Shown piece by piece: positions 25,804 to 33,381 of a DNA stretch of 64,000 bases. This DNA comes from Psychrobacillus psychrotolerans (GTDB taxonomy: Bacteria > Bacillota > Bacilli > Bacillales_A > Planococcaceae), in assembly GCF_900115805.1 (NCBI RefSeq), contig NZ_FOXU01000001.1:1-64000 (forward strand), written 5' to 3'. A model generated the notes under the pieces. It saw only the letters and a list, made by a program, of their open reading frames with translations. It had not been told where the DNA came from and ran no database searches. Position 1 is the stretch's first letter. Each line of letters opens with the position of its first letter. Both the position numbers and the translations under genes were made by a program.

Positions 25804-25965
25804 ATGCTAATGGTAACGTGGGTTATTGTATTTACTATGGTTTTATACAGTCAGAAAAGAAAAGGTAAATTAAAAAAGATTACTTTTAATCAATTTGTAA
25901 TTGTGTGCCTAATTTCTATTGGGTCAATGGTTTTAACAATAGGATTTTTGAGTCTAATGGAATAA
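25804..25965 (+). CDS. two-helix membrane protein (53 aa)
   Basis: ATG 25804. Helices at about 2-15 and 31-50, basic middle (SQKRKGKLKK). The nearest GGTGGTGA is 20 bases upstream, so the start may be a non-standard codon a little earlier in frame. Unknown function. Confidence 0.45.
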   Translation: MLMVTWVIVFTMVLYSQKRKGKLKKITFNQFVIVCLISIGSMVLTIGFLSLME

Positions 25966-25983
25966 AAGGAATGTAGAGGCGCT

Positions 25984-26030
25984 TTTCACTAACGGGTGCT
26001 TTACTTCATAAGAAGTAAAGCTTTTTTCTA
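25984..26030 (+). repeat. cassette repeat, A arm
   Basis: TTTTCACTAACGGGTGCTTT, ACTTC-ATA-AGAAGT, AAAGC, T6. Confidence 0.8.
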
Positions 26031-26114
26031 TTTCCATAAAAGCAACGAATCAGTAGAATTAGAAGGGTTTTTTAGGGTTAATGTGGAATTAGTAAATATA
26101 TGTAAATTTTTAGA

Positions 26115-27275
26115 ATGAATAAATATGATGAAGATCTCAACTGCTCTCAGATTACAGTGGAAATTGCGGAGTATATACAGAACTTTTCAACTACAATGAA
26201 GGGATTGAGTGAAATGGAAGAATCGCTGAAAGCTGCTTTGGAGATGCGCCGGGACGGAGATTTATTTGGGTCAAACAAGCTTCTCATTGAACTTGTTTTA
26301 CAGCACCCGGATCATGCGATACTACATTATGAGTGCGCGTGCAGCTTCGATGTTTTGGCACAAGAAGAGGAAGCGATCCCTTTTTACGGTCGAGCACTCG
26401 AACTCGGCCTGTCAGATAAGGAAGCAGTAAATGCCTATACCCAGCTGGGTTCGCTATACCGGCTGCATGGCCGGCTCATGGAATCCGAAAATGTTTTAAT
26501 GACAGGGATGATGCGGTTTGGGGATGTAGGTCTTCTTAAAATCTTCTACGCATTTACCATGTATGACCTGGGGAAGCCAGGAGAGGCAATGCGTTGGATG
26601 ACACACGCTATTCTGGATGCCGCGGTAGATCAGGAAATCTTCTTGAACCACCGGGTGATTAGTTATCTTGGAAGCAATCTGGATGTTCAGAATATCATGA
26701 AAAGTCCTATCACATGGGTTAACAGTGGAAACAAGGCTTTAGAGGACGAGAAGAGCATTGTAGAAAAAGTGGAGGCAGTTTTGAAGGTTTTTGAACCGAC
26801 GTATTTCCACGGAGCGTGGGTATTCGAGTTTGAACACTATGACCTGCATTTTACGGACCTAGACGATGAAACCCGACGAGCGGCAGTCGCTGCTTTCGCA
26901 ATTATGGTCGGTATATGGGAGACTGAGAGCGCCAGTTCGTTCATGCCACAGCATGAACGGAAGTACTCAGGTGACTACGATCCGAGCGAACCTCATTTCG
27001 AACTCAATGGCTACATCAGCTCCTTTTATTCGAATTATAAAACCGTTCAGCAAGAGTTCCCAGTAATGACGGCATATATCGTTGGTTGTTTGGACGCTAT
27101 TGATAAAAAGAGTAAGATCGGGTTGGAACAAAAATTCCCTGAAATTGATTCAATCCTATTTAGACAATTCCGGAAAGAGATACTTCTGCCAAGTCGGCAA
27201 ATAAAGAAAAAACTTCCTCCGTTCGAAGATTTCCTCGAGGAAATTGGATGGAACCTTTCATACAGAGCATGGTAA
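26115..27275 (+). CDS. TPR-repeat protein, probably acquired (higher GC)
   Basis: 386 aa. TPR units at about residues 40-150 (EAIPFYGRALELGLSDKEAV, QLGSLYRLHGRLMESENVLM). The second half is a separate helical domain with QHERKYSGDYDPSEPHFELN. From about 26210 the DNA is clearly richer in G and C than its neighbours. Related TPR proteins in bacilli start near MEESLKAAL (26213), so the first 33 residues may be a local addition. Function unknown. Confidence 0.7.
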   Translation: MNKYDEDLNCSQITVEIAEYIQNFSTTMKGLSEMEESLKAALEMRRDGDLFGSNKLLIELVLQHPDHAILHYECACSFDVLAQEEEAIPFYGRALELGLSDKEAVNAYTQLGSLYRLHGRLMESENVLMTGMMRFGDVGLLKIFYAFTMYDLGKPGEAMRWMTHAILDAAVDQEIFLNHRVISYLGSNLDVQNIMKSPITWVNSGNKALEDEKSIVEKVEAVLKVFEPTYFHGAWVFEFEHYDLHFTDLDDETRRAAVAAFAIMVGIWETESASSFMPQHERKYSGDYDPSEPHFELNGYISSFYSNYKTVQQEFPVMTAYIVGCLDAIDKKSKIGLEQKFPEIDSILFRQFRKEILLPSRQIKKKLPPFEDFLEEIGWNLSYRAW

Positions 27276-27360
27276 TGGATTTCTCAAGGAAGAGTGCTCC
27301 AAATCGGAACTCTGGACGAAATCCGAGTGGCGATCATCAGGATGATTAGCAGCCCTTTTT

Positions 27361-27395
27361 CTTATTGAACTAACGCGGCAGGTTAGTTTAATAAC
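27361..27395 (+). repeat. cassette repeat, B arm only
   Basis: CTTATTGAACTAACGCGGCA then GGTTAGTTTAATAACC. Confidence 0.8.
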
Positions 27396-27453
27396 CATAA
27401 ATGAAACTTTAATTGGAAATTAACGACTTATTCTGAAAAGGGGGGAAAAGCGT

Positions 27454-27816
27454 ATTAGAATAAAATACTTTTTCTTTTCATTAATAGCTATTGCTTTCTT
27501 ATCGGGTTGCACCAACGATTCATCAGCTGTTAGTAACAATTCATTAGCGAAAGAAACCACTGAAGAGCCCATAATCGGTGAACCTCTTCCACCGCAATGG
27601 ATAAATTATGGTGGTGAGAAGTATGTTTTTAACAGGATTATTCCAAAAGATGAAGTGGATATGAGTCAAATTGTCTCAACAAACACCTTAACAGCACTAG
27701 GAGATGGTGCTGAATCTGGGAATGAAATTTTTCTTTATAAGAAAGACGGTAGTTTATTCATAATAGATAACACAGGACCTACTGAGCAATGGGTGAATTT
27801 CACTAAAAATAATTAA
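27454..27816 (+). CDS. lipoprotein with apparent ATT start codon
   Basis: 120 aa. In frame after the strong site AAAGGGGGGAAAAG the first possible initiator at 8-base spacing is ATT 27454; no ATG, GTG or TTG lies upstream of the signal peptide. Translation gives IRIKYFFFSLIAIAFLSGC, a textbook lipoprotein signal with C19 as the lipid site. The mature end GDGAESGNEIFLYKKDGSLF is shared with the truncated gene at 22241. Confidence 0.6.
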   Translation: MRIKYFFFSLIAIAFLSGCTNDSSAVSNNSLAKETTEEPIIGEPLPPQWINYGGEKYVFNRIIPKDEVDMSQIVSTNTLTALGDGAESGNEIFLYKKDGSLFIIDNTGPTEQWVNFTKNN

Positions 27817-27832
27817 AGTAGCTACTTTTCTT

Positions 27833-27913
27833 GTTGAACTAACGGGTGCTTTACTTCAAGAAGGAGTAAAGCCTCTTTCTTCTTAAACTAAAGCAGCAGG
27901 TTAGTTGAATAAG
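27833..27913 (+). repeat. cassette repeat, complete copy
   Basis: TTGAACTAACGGGTGCTTTA, CTTC-AAGA-AGGAGTAAAGCC, then CTTTCTTC, B arm ACTAAAGCAGCAGGTTAGT, TGAATAAG. Confidence 0.9.
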
Positions 27914-27939
27914 AGAAAATTTTTTGTCTCGGAGGTTAT

Positions 27940-28221
27940 ATGGATAGACATAGAAAAATGAATAAGCATTATAGTATTAAAGTCAATAACAAATCAGTAA
28001 AAATACTTAAATATAAGAGAGAAAGTTATTATGATGACCTTGATAATGAAGAGGTAAACTTAATTGAGTTAATTACTAAAATACCTAACGATGTATTAGA
28101 CAATAAGGAAGTCCTAATTGATATAGATGGTGAAGTCATAAAAGCTAATTGGGTTTCGCATTTCTCTCAACCAGGACTACATAGGTACATGTACAAAGTA
28201 AGTGATATCTTATTCCACTAA
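27940..28221 (+). CDS. hypothetical basic/acidic cytosolic protein (93 aa)
   Basis: ATG 27940 after GGAGG. Contains KILKYKRESYYDDLDNEEV and DVLDNKEVLIDIDGEVIKAN. The last codons HFH-like (ILFH) run into the B arm, whose CACTAACG supplies TAA. No family recognised. Confidence 0.55.
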   Translation: MDRHRKMNKHYSIKVNNKSVKILKYKRESYYDDLDNEEVNLIELITKIPNDVLDNKEVLIDIDGEVIKANWVSHFSQPGLHRYMYKVSDILFH

Positions 28222-28244
28222 CGCGGAAGGTTAGTTCAATAAGG
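28210..28244 (+). repeat. cassette repeat, B arm only
   Basis: CTTATTCCACTAACGCGGAA then GGTTAGTTCAATAAGG; ends the upstream gene. Confidence 0.8.
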
Positions 28245-28358
28245 AATGACTAATAAAGAGTCTAATTATCAATGAAAAATGGTAAATTGATGGAAATATG
28301 GAATGCGAGAGGTAATGTAAAGTTGTGCTTGACCATTTCTATACAAGGGGATGTTTTA

Positions 28359-28544
28359 ATGTTTAATGTGGGAGATATGATTTATCAGGTTATAATATTG
28401 GGGCTTATCGTTTTATTTGTAGTATCGTTCACCTTATTTATAAGGAGATTACTCCTGAATCAACAGGCAAAAAACCATCAACTTAATGAAATAGAAAAGA
28501 AAATGGATAAAATAATAGAGTTAATGGACTTCAAGAAGCAGTAA
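28359..28544 (+). CDS. DUF4083-like membrane protein whose C-terminus is encoded by the repeat
   Basis: 61 aa from ATG 28359 after AAGGGG. MFNVGDMIYQVIILGLIVLF, then a helix, RNA-like basic loop and coiled NQLNEIEKKMDKIIELM match DUF4083 proteins. The final residues DFKKQ and the TAA come from the A arm (GACTTCAAGAAGCAGTAAAG), so the natural C-terminus was replaced at a junction. An earlier in-frame ATG at 28272 has no site. Confidence 0.7.
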   Translation: MFNVGDMIYQVIILGLIVLFVVSFTLFIRRLLLNQQAKNHQLNEIEKKMDKIIELMDFKKQ

Positions 28545-28585
28545 AGCCTTTTTTCTTATTAAACTAAAGCGGCAGTTTAATAAAA
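28527..28585 (+). repeat. cassette repeat joined inside a gene
   Basis: The first half of the A arm is missing. GACTTCAAGAAGCAGTAAAG is fused to the DUF4083 gene, followed by CCTTTTTTCTTATT and B arm ACTAAAGCGGCAGTTTAAT. Confidence 0.8.
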
Positions 28586-28603
28586 TAAAATGGGGGTGAA
28601 TTT

Positions 28604-28993
28604 TTGAAAAGAAAAGTAATAATTTTCATTATATCTGTTATTTTTTTATTGTGCTTAGTGTGGATTTTATTTTCTAATAAGAGTGCAGAAGTAAAAAGTT
28701 TCACCTATGAGATTGAGGAAAACAATGAGGAACTTATTATTGAAGTTAACTATCAATTCACTATCAATACAGGCGATTTTAGTTATGCAACTATTGTTTT
28801 AGACAGTTTTTTTTATCAACGACTTAAGAATCCAGAATCTATTGAACCCATTTTTTTAAACGGTGGAGTATCTGGTTCTACAAGAATAATTATTAACAAA
28901 GAGGACTTAACTTCAGACTTTATTGAATCGTTAAAATCAAAGGAAAGAAATCCTTTTCGTGCTATAAGTATTGGTGAAGAAATTAGTTTGTAA
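28604..28993 (+). CDS. membrane-anchored protein, unknown
   Basis: 129 aa, TTG 28604 after GGGGGTGA. Signal anchor (about 4-22), then a beta-rich domain with SFTYEIEENNEELIIEVNYQ. It may be distantly like the last gene of the window (63582), which has a similar strand order; unproven. Confidence 0.55.
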   Translation: MKRKVIIFIISVIFLLCLVWILFSNKSAEVKSFTYEIEENNEELIIEVNYQFTINTGDFSYATIVLDSFFYQRLKNPESIEPIFLNGGVSGSTRIIINKEDLTSDFIESLKSKERNPFRAISIGEEISL

Positions 28994-28997
28994 TAAC

Positions 28998-29074
28998 TCA
29001 ACTAACGGGTGCTTTACTTCAAGAAGGAGTAAAGCCTTTTTTCTTATTAAACTAAAGCGGCAGGTTTGTTGAGG
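28998..29074 (+). repeat. cassette repeat, complete copy
   Basis: TCAACTAACGGGTGCTTTAC, TTC-AAGA-AGGAGTAAAGCC, T6, B arm ACTAAAGCGGCAGGTTTGT. Confidence 0.9.
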
Positions 29075-29118
29075 AGGTATAGAATTATAGAATTGGATAT
29101 TGGTATTGGGGTGAGGAA

Positions 29119-29562
29119 ATGAAAAATAAGAAAACTGTTATTGGTATTATTATAGTTATTATTCTCGGAATAGGTTTGTACTTTTTTAATTCTGAAAAGT
29201 TTTATACTGCGGCAGATGTTTTAGAAGATGTTGATTTTAGTGTAGAAGAACAATCTGTAGAGTTGACAAAGATTGTTATTGAAGTGGATGATGGAAAACT
29301 CGTTCCGATTGAGTTAACAGATACAACTCAGAAAAAATTGATAAAGGCTTTTGAAAAATCGAAATTTAAAAAAGACGAATCATTATCTTCCGATAACGAT
29401 TACTCGATGAAAATCACTTTGAACAGAGGTTATTATATGTTTATGGATATTACCGGTAAAAGTATAGCAGTTAGAGATAATAGTGGTGGTTCATACGAAG
29501 AATATTTATTTGAAGATGATAAAGGGTTTTTTAGTATTTTAGAGGAATTAATAAGAGAATAA
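29119..29562 (+). CDS. membrane-anchored protein, unknown
   Basis: 147 aa. N-terminal helix (about 6-22), then an extracytoplasmic domain with VELTKIVIEVDDGKLVPIEL and YYMFMDITGKSIAVRDNSGG. TTGGGGTGAGG precedes ATG 29119. No family recognised. Confidence 0.6.
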   Translation: MKNKKTVIGIIIVIILGIGLYFFNSEKFYTAADVLEDVDFSVEEQSVELTKIVIEVDDGKLVPIELTDTTQKKLIKAFEKSKFKKDESLSSDNDYSMKITLNRGYYMFMDITGKSIAVRDNSGGSYEEYLFEDDKGFFSILEELIRE

Positions 29563-29586
29563 ATGAATTCTGGATTAGTATTCTAA

Positions 29587-29637
29587 TTCAACTAACGGGT
29601 GCTTTACTTCAAGAAGGAGTAAAGCCTTTTTTCTTAT
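29587..29637 (+). repeat. cassette repeat, A arm
   Basis: TTCAACTAACGGGTGCTTTA, CTTC-AAGA-AGGAGTAAAGCC, T6; B arm absent. Confidence 0.85.
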
Positions 29638-29701
29638 ATCCAGGTTGTGAAAAATATAATTACAAAAATGGGAGAACTATTGAAAATGAGGTGTTAGTGA
29701 A

Positions 29702-29806
29702 ATGAAAGCGGAAAGAACAAAAATGAGTAAAACGAAAATAGCCTATTATGCTTTTACTGGGGTAGCAATAGTATTACTGTTACTTAATTATTTTCTTTTT
29801 GAGTAA
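29702..29806 (+). CDS. single-helix micro-protein (34 aa)
   Basis: ATG 29702 after ATGAGGTG. Basic N-terminus (KAERTKMSKTK), then one membrane helix (about 14-32). Unknown function. Confidence 0.45.
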   Translation: MKAERTKMSKTKIAYYAFTGVAIVLLLLNYFLFE

Positions 29807-29850
29807 GCACTACCCAGAAGAGCTTTTGAAAACGGTACACAGGTAGATAT

Positions 29851-29922
29851 TTGAATCAATTAGCACAAGATTTAATGGAAGGCTTATTTCTTTCTAAAGA
29901 TGAAGGCTCATTCGATAAATAA
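29851..29922 (+). pseudogene. gene remnant (23 codons)
   Basis: Short frame NQLAQDLMEGLFLSKDEGSF with no supporting site; looks like the tail of a lost gene in this cassette. Confidence 0.25.
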
Positions 29923-29969
29923 ACGGTTAAAGGAGTTTATGTAAGAATGAGATTGTAAAGGGTTGTACA

Positions 29970-30048
29970 TACACTAACGGGTGCTTTACTTCAAGAAGGA
30001 GTAAAGCCTTTTTTCTTATTGAACTAATGCGACTGATTAGCTCAGGTA
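29970..30048 (+). repeat. cassette repeat, complete copy
   Basis: ACACTAACGGGTGCTTTACT, TC-AAGA-AGGAGTAAAGCC, T6, B arm ACTAATGCGACTGATTAGC. Confidence 0.85.
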
Positions 30049-30078
30049 GGAAATCAAAAAAATAATGGAGGATATATT

Positions 30079-30885
30079 ATGGATAGCAGTTGGGAAACAA
30101 GTTCATTAGAAATAAAAGATTTTGTTAATAATCTCTTATATAAAACTAAAGAAATTTTAAAAGAGGATTTTATTGGTTTTTATTTACACGGTTCTTTGGC
30201 GATGGGGGGATTTAATTCTAAAAGTAGTGATATTGATGTTTTGATAATAACGAATAAAACAATGACTGTTGGAATTAAAAGAAAGTTAGCTGAGTTATTA
30301 TTAAGTTTCTCCAATAAGCCATTTCCCGTAGAAATAAGCTTCGTGAATATGGAACAACTGAAAAATTGGACACATCCATGCCCTTTCGATTTTCATTATA
30401 GTGAATTTTGGAGAGGTAAGTATCAAGATGATTTATCAAAAGATACATATCATCATTTAAACGGAGATGTAAGAGATGACGCGGATTTAGCTGCACATAT
30501 TACTATATTAAATCATCGGGGGTTTAGATTAGAAGGACCTACTATCGATGAAGTATTTTCCTCTGTTCCACGTTCGCATTATATATCTTCCATAATGGGT
30601 GACTACCAAGAATGTATTGAGAATATTGAAGAAGACCCCGTTTATTGTGCATTAAACTTAATAAGAGTGTATTGGTACCTTAAAGAAGGAGTTATTTCAT
30701 CAAAGCAAGAAGCTGGTAACTGGGGGCTATCATCTTTTCCGAAAGAACTGGGATTTACAATTCAAAAAGTAATTAATAGTTATGCGGATGGGAAAGAACT
30801 CTATGAATTTGAGAAAAAGGAACTTTTTAATCTAAAAAATTATATTAATAAAAATGTTCAAGTGCTATCAACCTTATTGAACTAA
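30079..30885 (+). CDS. AadA/Spc-like aminoglycoside nucleotidyltransferase
   Basis: 268 aa. NTase motif H37-G38-S39 with SSDIDV (D51, D53), and the C-terminal DUF4111 domain with DPVYCALNLIRVYWYLKEG and SKQEAGNWG, the arrangement of ANT(3'')/ANT(9) streptomycin/spectinomycin adenylyltransferases. Activity on drugs is not proven. GGAGG precedes ATG 30079. Its TAA is in the B arm that follows. aadA genes are classical integron cassettes, which makes its position here notable. Confidence 0.85.
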   Translation: MDSSWETSSLEIKDFVNNLLYKTKEILKEDFIGFYLHGSLAMGGFNSKSSDIDVLIITNKTMTVGIKRKLAELLLSFSNKPFPVEISFVNMEQLKNWTHPCPFDFHYSEFWRGKYQDDLSKDTYHHLNGDVRDDADLAAHITILNHRGFRLEGPTIDEVFSSVPRSHYISSIMGDYQECIENIEEDPVYCALNLIRVYWYLKEGVISSKQEAGNWGLSSFPKELGFTIQKVINSYADGKELYEFEKKELFNLKNYINKNVQVLSTLLN

Positions 30886-30908
30886 AGCAGCAGTTTAGTT
30901 TAAGAAGG
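30873..30908 (+). repeat. cassette repeat, B arm only
   Basis: TTATTGAACTAAAGCAGCAG then TTTAGTTTAAGAAGG; provides the stop of the AadA-like gene. Confidence 0.85.
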
Positions 30909-30954
30909 AGTTCAGAAGAAGAGTGGGGAAATTAACTACTAGGGGGAGATACAC

Positions 30955-31506
30955 CTGAAAAGAAATATATGTATAGGATTTTTATTTTTCATAGTTTTTT
31001 TAGTCGGGTGTTCAGACGAACAAACATTTGAAGATTATTTTCAACAAAAAATGTTAGAAATGCATTTAGATGAAGAAAATTATTCGTATTCACTTGTTGA
31101 GAAACAGTTTAATATCGTTCATGAAGACGATGCAATCGCTGTGTTCAAAGAGCATAAGAATCAAGAGGAAAAGATATTTATAGCATACTTCGAGAAAGAG
31201 GATAATCAATGGGAATGGAAACAAACAAGAGGATCCAAATGGGATTCACCTGTCAAATGGTCTTCTATGAATGATGAACCTTATATTTACTCTGGTGCAA
31301 TAAATGATTATTCAATTGCTGAAGTATATGCTGGAGATGAAAGAGCAACAATAATTGACGTTGAAGATGAAAAACGATATTGGTTTGCTATTAGTCCAGT
31401 TAAAGACGTGAAAGTTAAGATAGTTAAAACAGGTGGTACTGAAGAAATTATTGAAGAAACTAACCATGAAGAATTAGATAGTAAACAATATTTTGAAGAA
31501 ATATAA
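30955..31506 (+). CDS. lipoprotein with apparent CTG start codon
   Basis: 183 aa. GGGGGAG (30942-30948) is followed 6 bases later by CTG 30955, and translation gives LKRNICIGFLFFIVFLVGC, a complete lipoprotein signal (lipobox FLVGC). Starting at the first ATG (31051) would lose the signal peptide. The mature part has two beta-rich halves, WEWKQTRGSKWDSPVKW and DVEDEKRYWFAISPVKDVKV. Function unknown. Confidence 0.65.
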   Translation: MKRNICIGFLFFIVFLVGCSDEQTFEDYFQQKMLEMHLDEENYSYSLVEKQFNIVHEDDAIAVFKEHKNQEEKIFIAYFEKEDNQWEWKQTRGSKWDSPVKWSSMNDEPYIYSGAINDYSIAEVYAGDERATIIDVEDEKRYWFAISPVKDVKVKIVKTGGTEEIIEETNHEELDSKQYFEEI

Positions 31507-31535
31507 TTCAAGAACGGGTGCTTTAGTTGAAGTAG
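31506..31535 (+). repeat. cassette repeat, shortened A arm
   Basis: TTCAAGAACGGGTGCTTTAG then TTGAAGTAG. Confidence 0.6.
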
Positions 31536-31560
31536 AAAATAAGGAACAAGGAGGTTAACT

Positions 31561-32148
31561 ATGATAATTCCTAATAATGCACGAACTTCTGGTGCATATG
31601 TTTTATATAAAGGATTATTTATATTTCAAGTTGGTCCAACAAAAGAAGGTGACAAACTTGGAGTGGTTAGATTAGGAGGGCATAGAGAAGGTAATGAAAC
31701 AGCTTTGGAAACAGCGAAACGTGAGGTTTTTGAAGAAGCTCAAGTAGAAATTGCTCCCATTAATCCCAATATAACATTTTACCTTAGTGAGTGGAACGAG
31801 GAACCGACTAAAGTTAATATAAATGAACCCATTGTACCTATTCTAATTAAGGGCAATGAAGAATCTTCTTATACAATAATGTATCTATCTAATACATTAA
31901 CTCTGCCAACTCCATCCTCTGAATCAAAAGGATTATTATTGCTTTCCCCAGAGAATGTACGACTTATCTGCCAAAATAAAATATCTTTAAGTGATTATCA
32001 TAATCTGGATGGAGTTTCTATACTAAAAACAGAGTTAGATATGAATTTAATCTTACAACCATTTCCTCAATTATTATTTCTTTCACGATTACTAAATGAA
32101 GAAACCAAACTAATGGAACACATTATTAATACATCCTTATTCAATTAA
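31561..32148 (+). CDS. NUDIX hydrolase
   Basis: 195 aa. The Nudix box runs from G39 to about residue 64, with REVFEE (R54, E55, E58, E59) as the metal-binding core. The N-terminus GAYVLYKGLFIFQVGPTKEG is the usual first strands. Substrate (nucleoside diphosphate derivative) unknown. AAGGAGG precedes ATG 31561; the stop TAA lies in TTCAATTAACGGGTGC of the repeat. Confidence 0.85.
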   Translation: MIIPNNARTSGAYVLYKGLFIFQVGPTKEGDKLGVVRLGGHREGNETALETAKREVFEEAQVEIAPINPNITFYLSEWNEEPTKVNINEPIVPILIKGNEESSYTIMYLSNTLTLPTPSSESKGLLLLSPENVRLICQNKISLSDYHNLDGVSILKTELDMNLILQPFPQLLFLSRLLNEETKLMEHIINTSLFN

Positions 32149-32234
32149 CGGGTGCTTAGTTAAGCAAGACCATCATTTTGAACTGCCCCGTAAATGTTAC
32201 ACTTGAACTAACGCGGAAGTTTAGTTGAATAAGG
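32138..32234 (+). repeat. cassette repeat, complete copy carrying an IS3-tip sequence
   Basis: TTCAATTAACGGGTGCTTAG, then at 32179 TGAACTGCCCCGTAAATGTT identical to the insertion-sequence tip at 182-206 (complement), continuing as TACAC and a B arm ACTAACGCGGAAGTTTAGT, TGAATAAGG. Confidence 0.85.
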
Positions 32235-32272
32235 ATAATATGAATAAAAGCTGTAGACAGGAGGTATGGATA

Positions 32273-33070
32273 TTGAAAGTGGATACTTATTCTCTTATCT
32301 CTTTTATAATTTTGTGGGGTATACCTACTGTCATGATTGTTAGAAAGTATCTAAAAATGAATTCTAATGATAAAAAGACAGCAATAAATGATTTCAGATC
32401 ACACCGATTTATTTTTACAACAGGTTTTATTGTACTTGGTGCTCTATTTATACACTTGGGACTTTTACTCACCCTAAGCATACTAAAATTAATTGGGTTC
32501 GTTTTCCTTGCATTAGGAGGATTTTTATCAACATTTAATAAGTGGAATAAAAGTAAGAATAAAGGTGTCTTGGTGAAAAAAATAGTTAAATACACAATTA
32601 TCGGCATTACTACTTTTTTTCTGATTTTGCTCGGATTTTACTACTTTATAATAAGGGTCGGGCAAGGTGAGTTTTTTCATTACGATAATGGTGTGACAAT
32701 TGAGGTTTACAATTCTAGTAAACAAGAAATAACAGATTTAAACTTCTTTTTTTCATTTTATAGCAATTATAATGTTCTTCAGGATTTAGGGGATATTGAC
32801 AAATTAGAACCGGAAGAAACTACTTGTATATATAGTCGCCACATAAATGGGACTGGAAATGACCGAAGTTTATATTTTCAATATCATATTAATAAATTTG
32901 AGAAACAAGTTGATAGCCTAGCTTATGTAGCATCTAATAAACCAAGTAAGGTAGTAGTTATTATAGAAATAACTGGGACTGATAGTAATGGTAAATTATT
33001 ATTCAGGGCAAAAGGGTATGAAGATGTTGGAGGTCAATTTGAATATGATCTGACTTCCACAAGAGAATGA
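32273..33070 (+). CDS. membrane protein with extracytoplasmic domain, unknown
   Basis: 265 aa from TTG 32273, 8 bases after AGGAGG (32259-32264). Four hydrophobic helices (about 5-22, 44-62, 68-88, 105-128), then a beta-rich domain with YDNGVTIEVYNSSKQEITDL. An in-frame ATG at 32240 has no site and would start in the repeat. No family recognised. Confidence 0.6.
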   Translation: MKVDTYSLISFIILWGIPTVMIVRKYLKMNSNDKKTAINDFRSHRFIFTTGFIVLGALFIHLGLLLTLSILKLIGFVFLALGGFLSTFNKWNKSKNKGVLVKKIVKYTIIGITTFFLILLGFYYFIIRVGQGEFFHYDNGVTIEVYNSSKQEITDLNFFFSFYSNYNVLQDLGDIDKLEPEETTCIYSRHINGTGNDRSLYFQYHINKFEKQVDSLAYVASNKPSKVVVIIEITGTDSNGKLLFRAKGYEDVGGQFEYDLTSTRE

Positions 33071-33381
33071 ATATTTAAATGATGGTCAACAAGTGCTTAT
33101 ATAACCAAATGGTGCTGTGCTTAGTTAAACAAGGGCTATCACTTTTTGAATAATAGGGGTGTAGAAATAATATTTCGCTATTCGTTATCTAGTTGAATAA
33201 GAAAAGAATGTTATCTATTAACCGATGGTGTTCTTTTCGTCCACATTATTTCTATTAGGTTGAACAAGCTCTTTTTTCTTATTTCACTTATTAGTATTAG
33301 GCAGTATTGGGGTACGATACAAGTAGATAAATGATTTAATAATAATGTTATGGTATAATTAGGAAAAAAAGGAGTGGTCTT
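33071..33381. other. gene-free stretch with degenerate repeat pieces
   Basis: Contains ATGGTGCTGTGCTTAGTTAA (about 33105), a TAGTTGAATAAG B-type end (33190) and GGTTGAACAAGCTC with T6 (33259). These are decayed repeat arms with no gene between them, so probably dead cassettes. Confidence 0.5.

Noticed and set aside
26866-27066. 66-codon frame inside the TPR gene
   Set aside because: Alternative frame within a gene of higher GC; no site.
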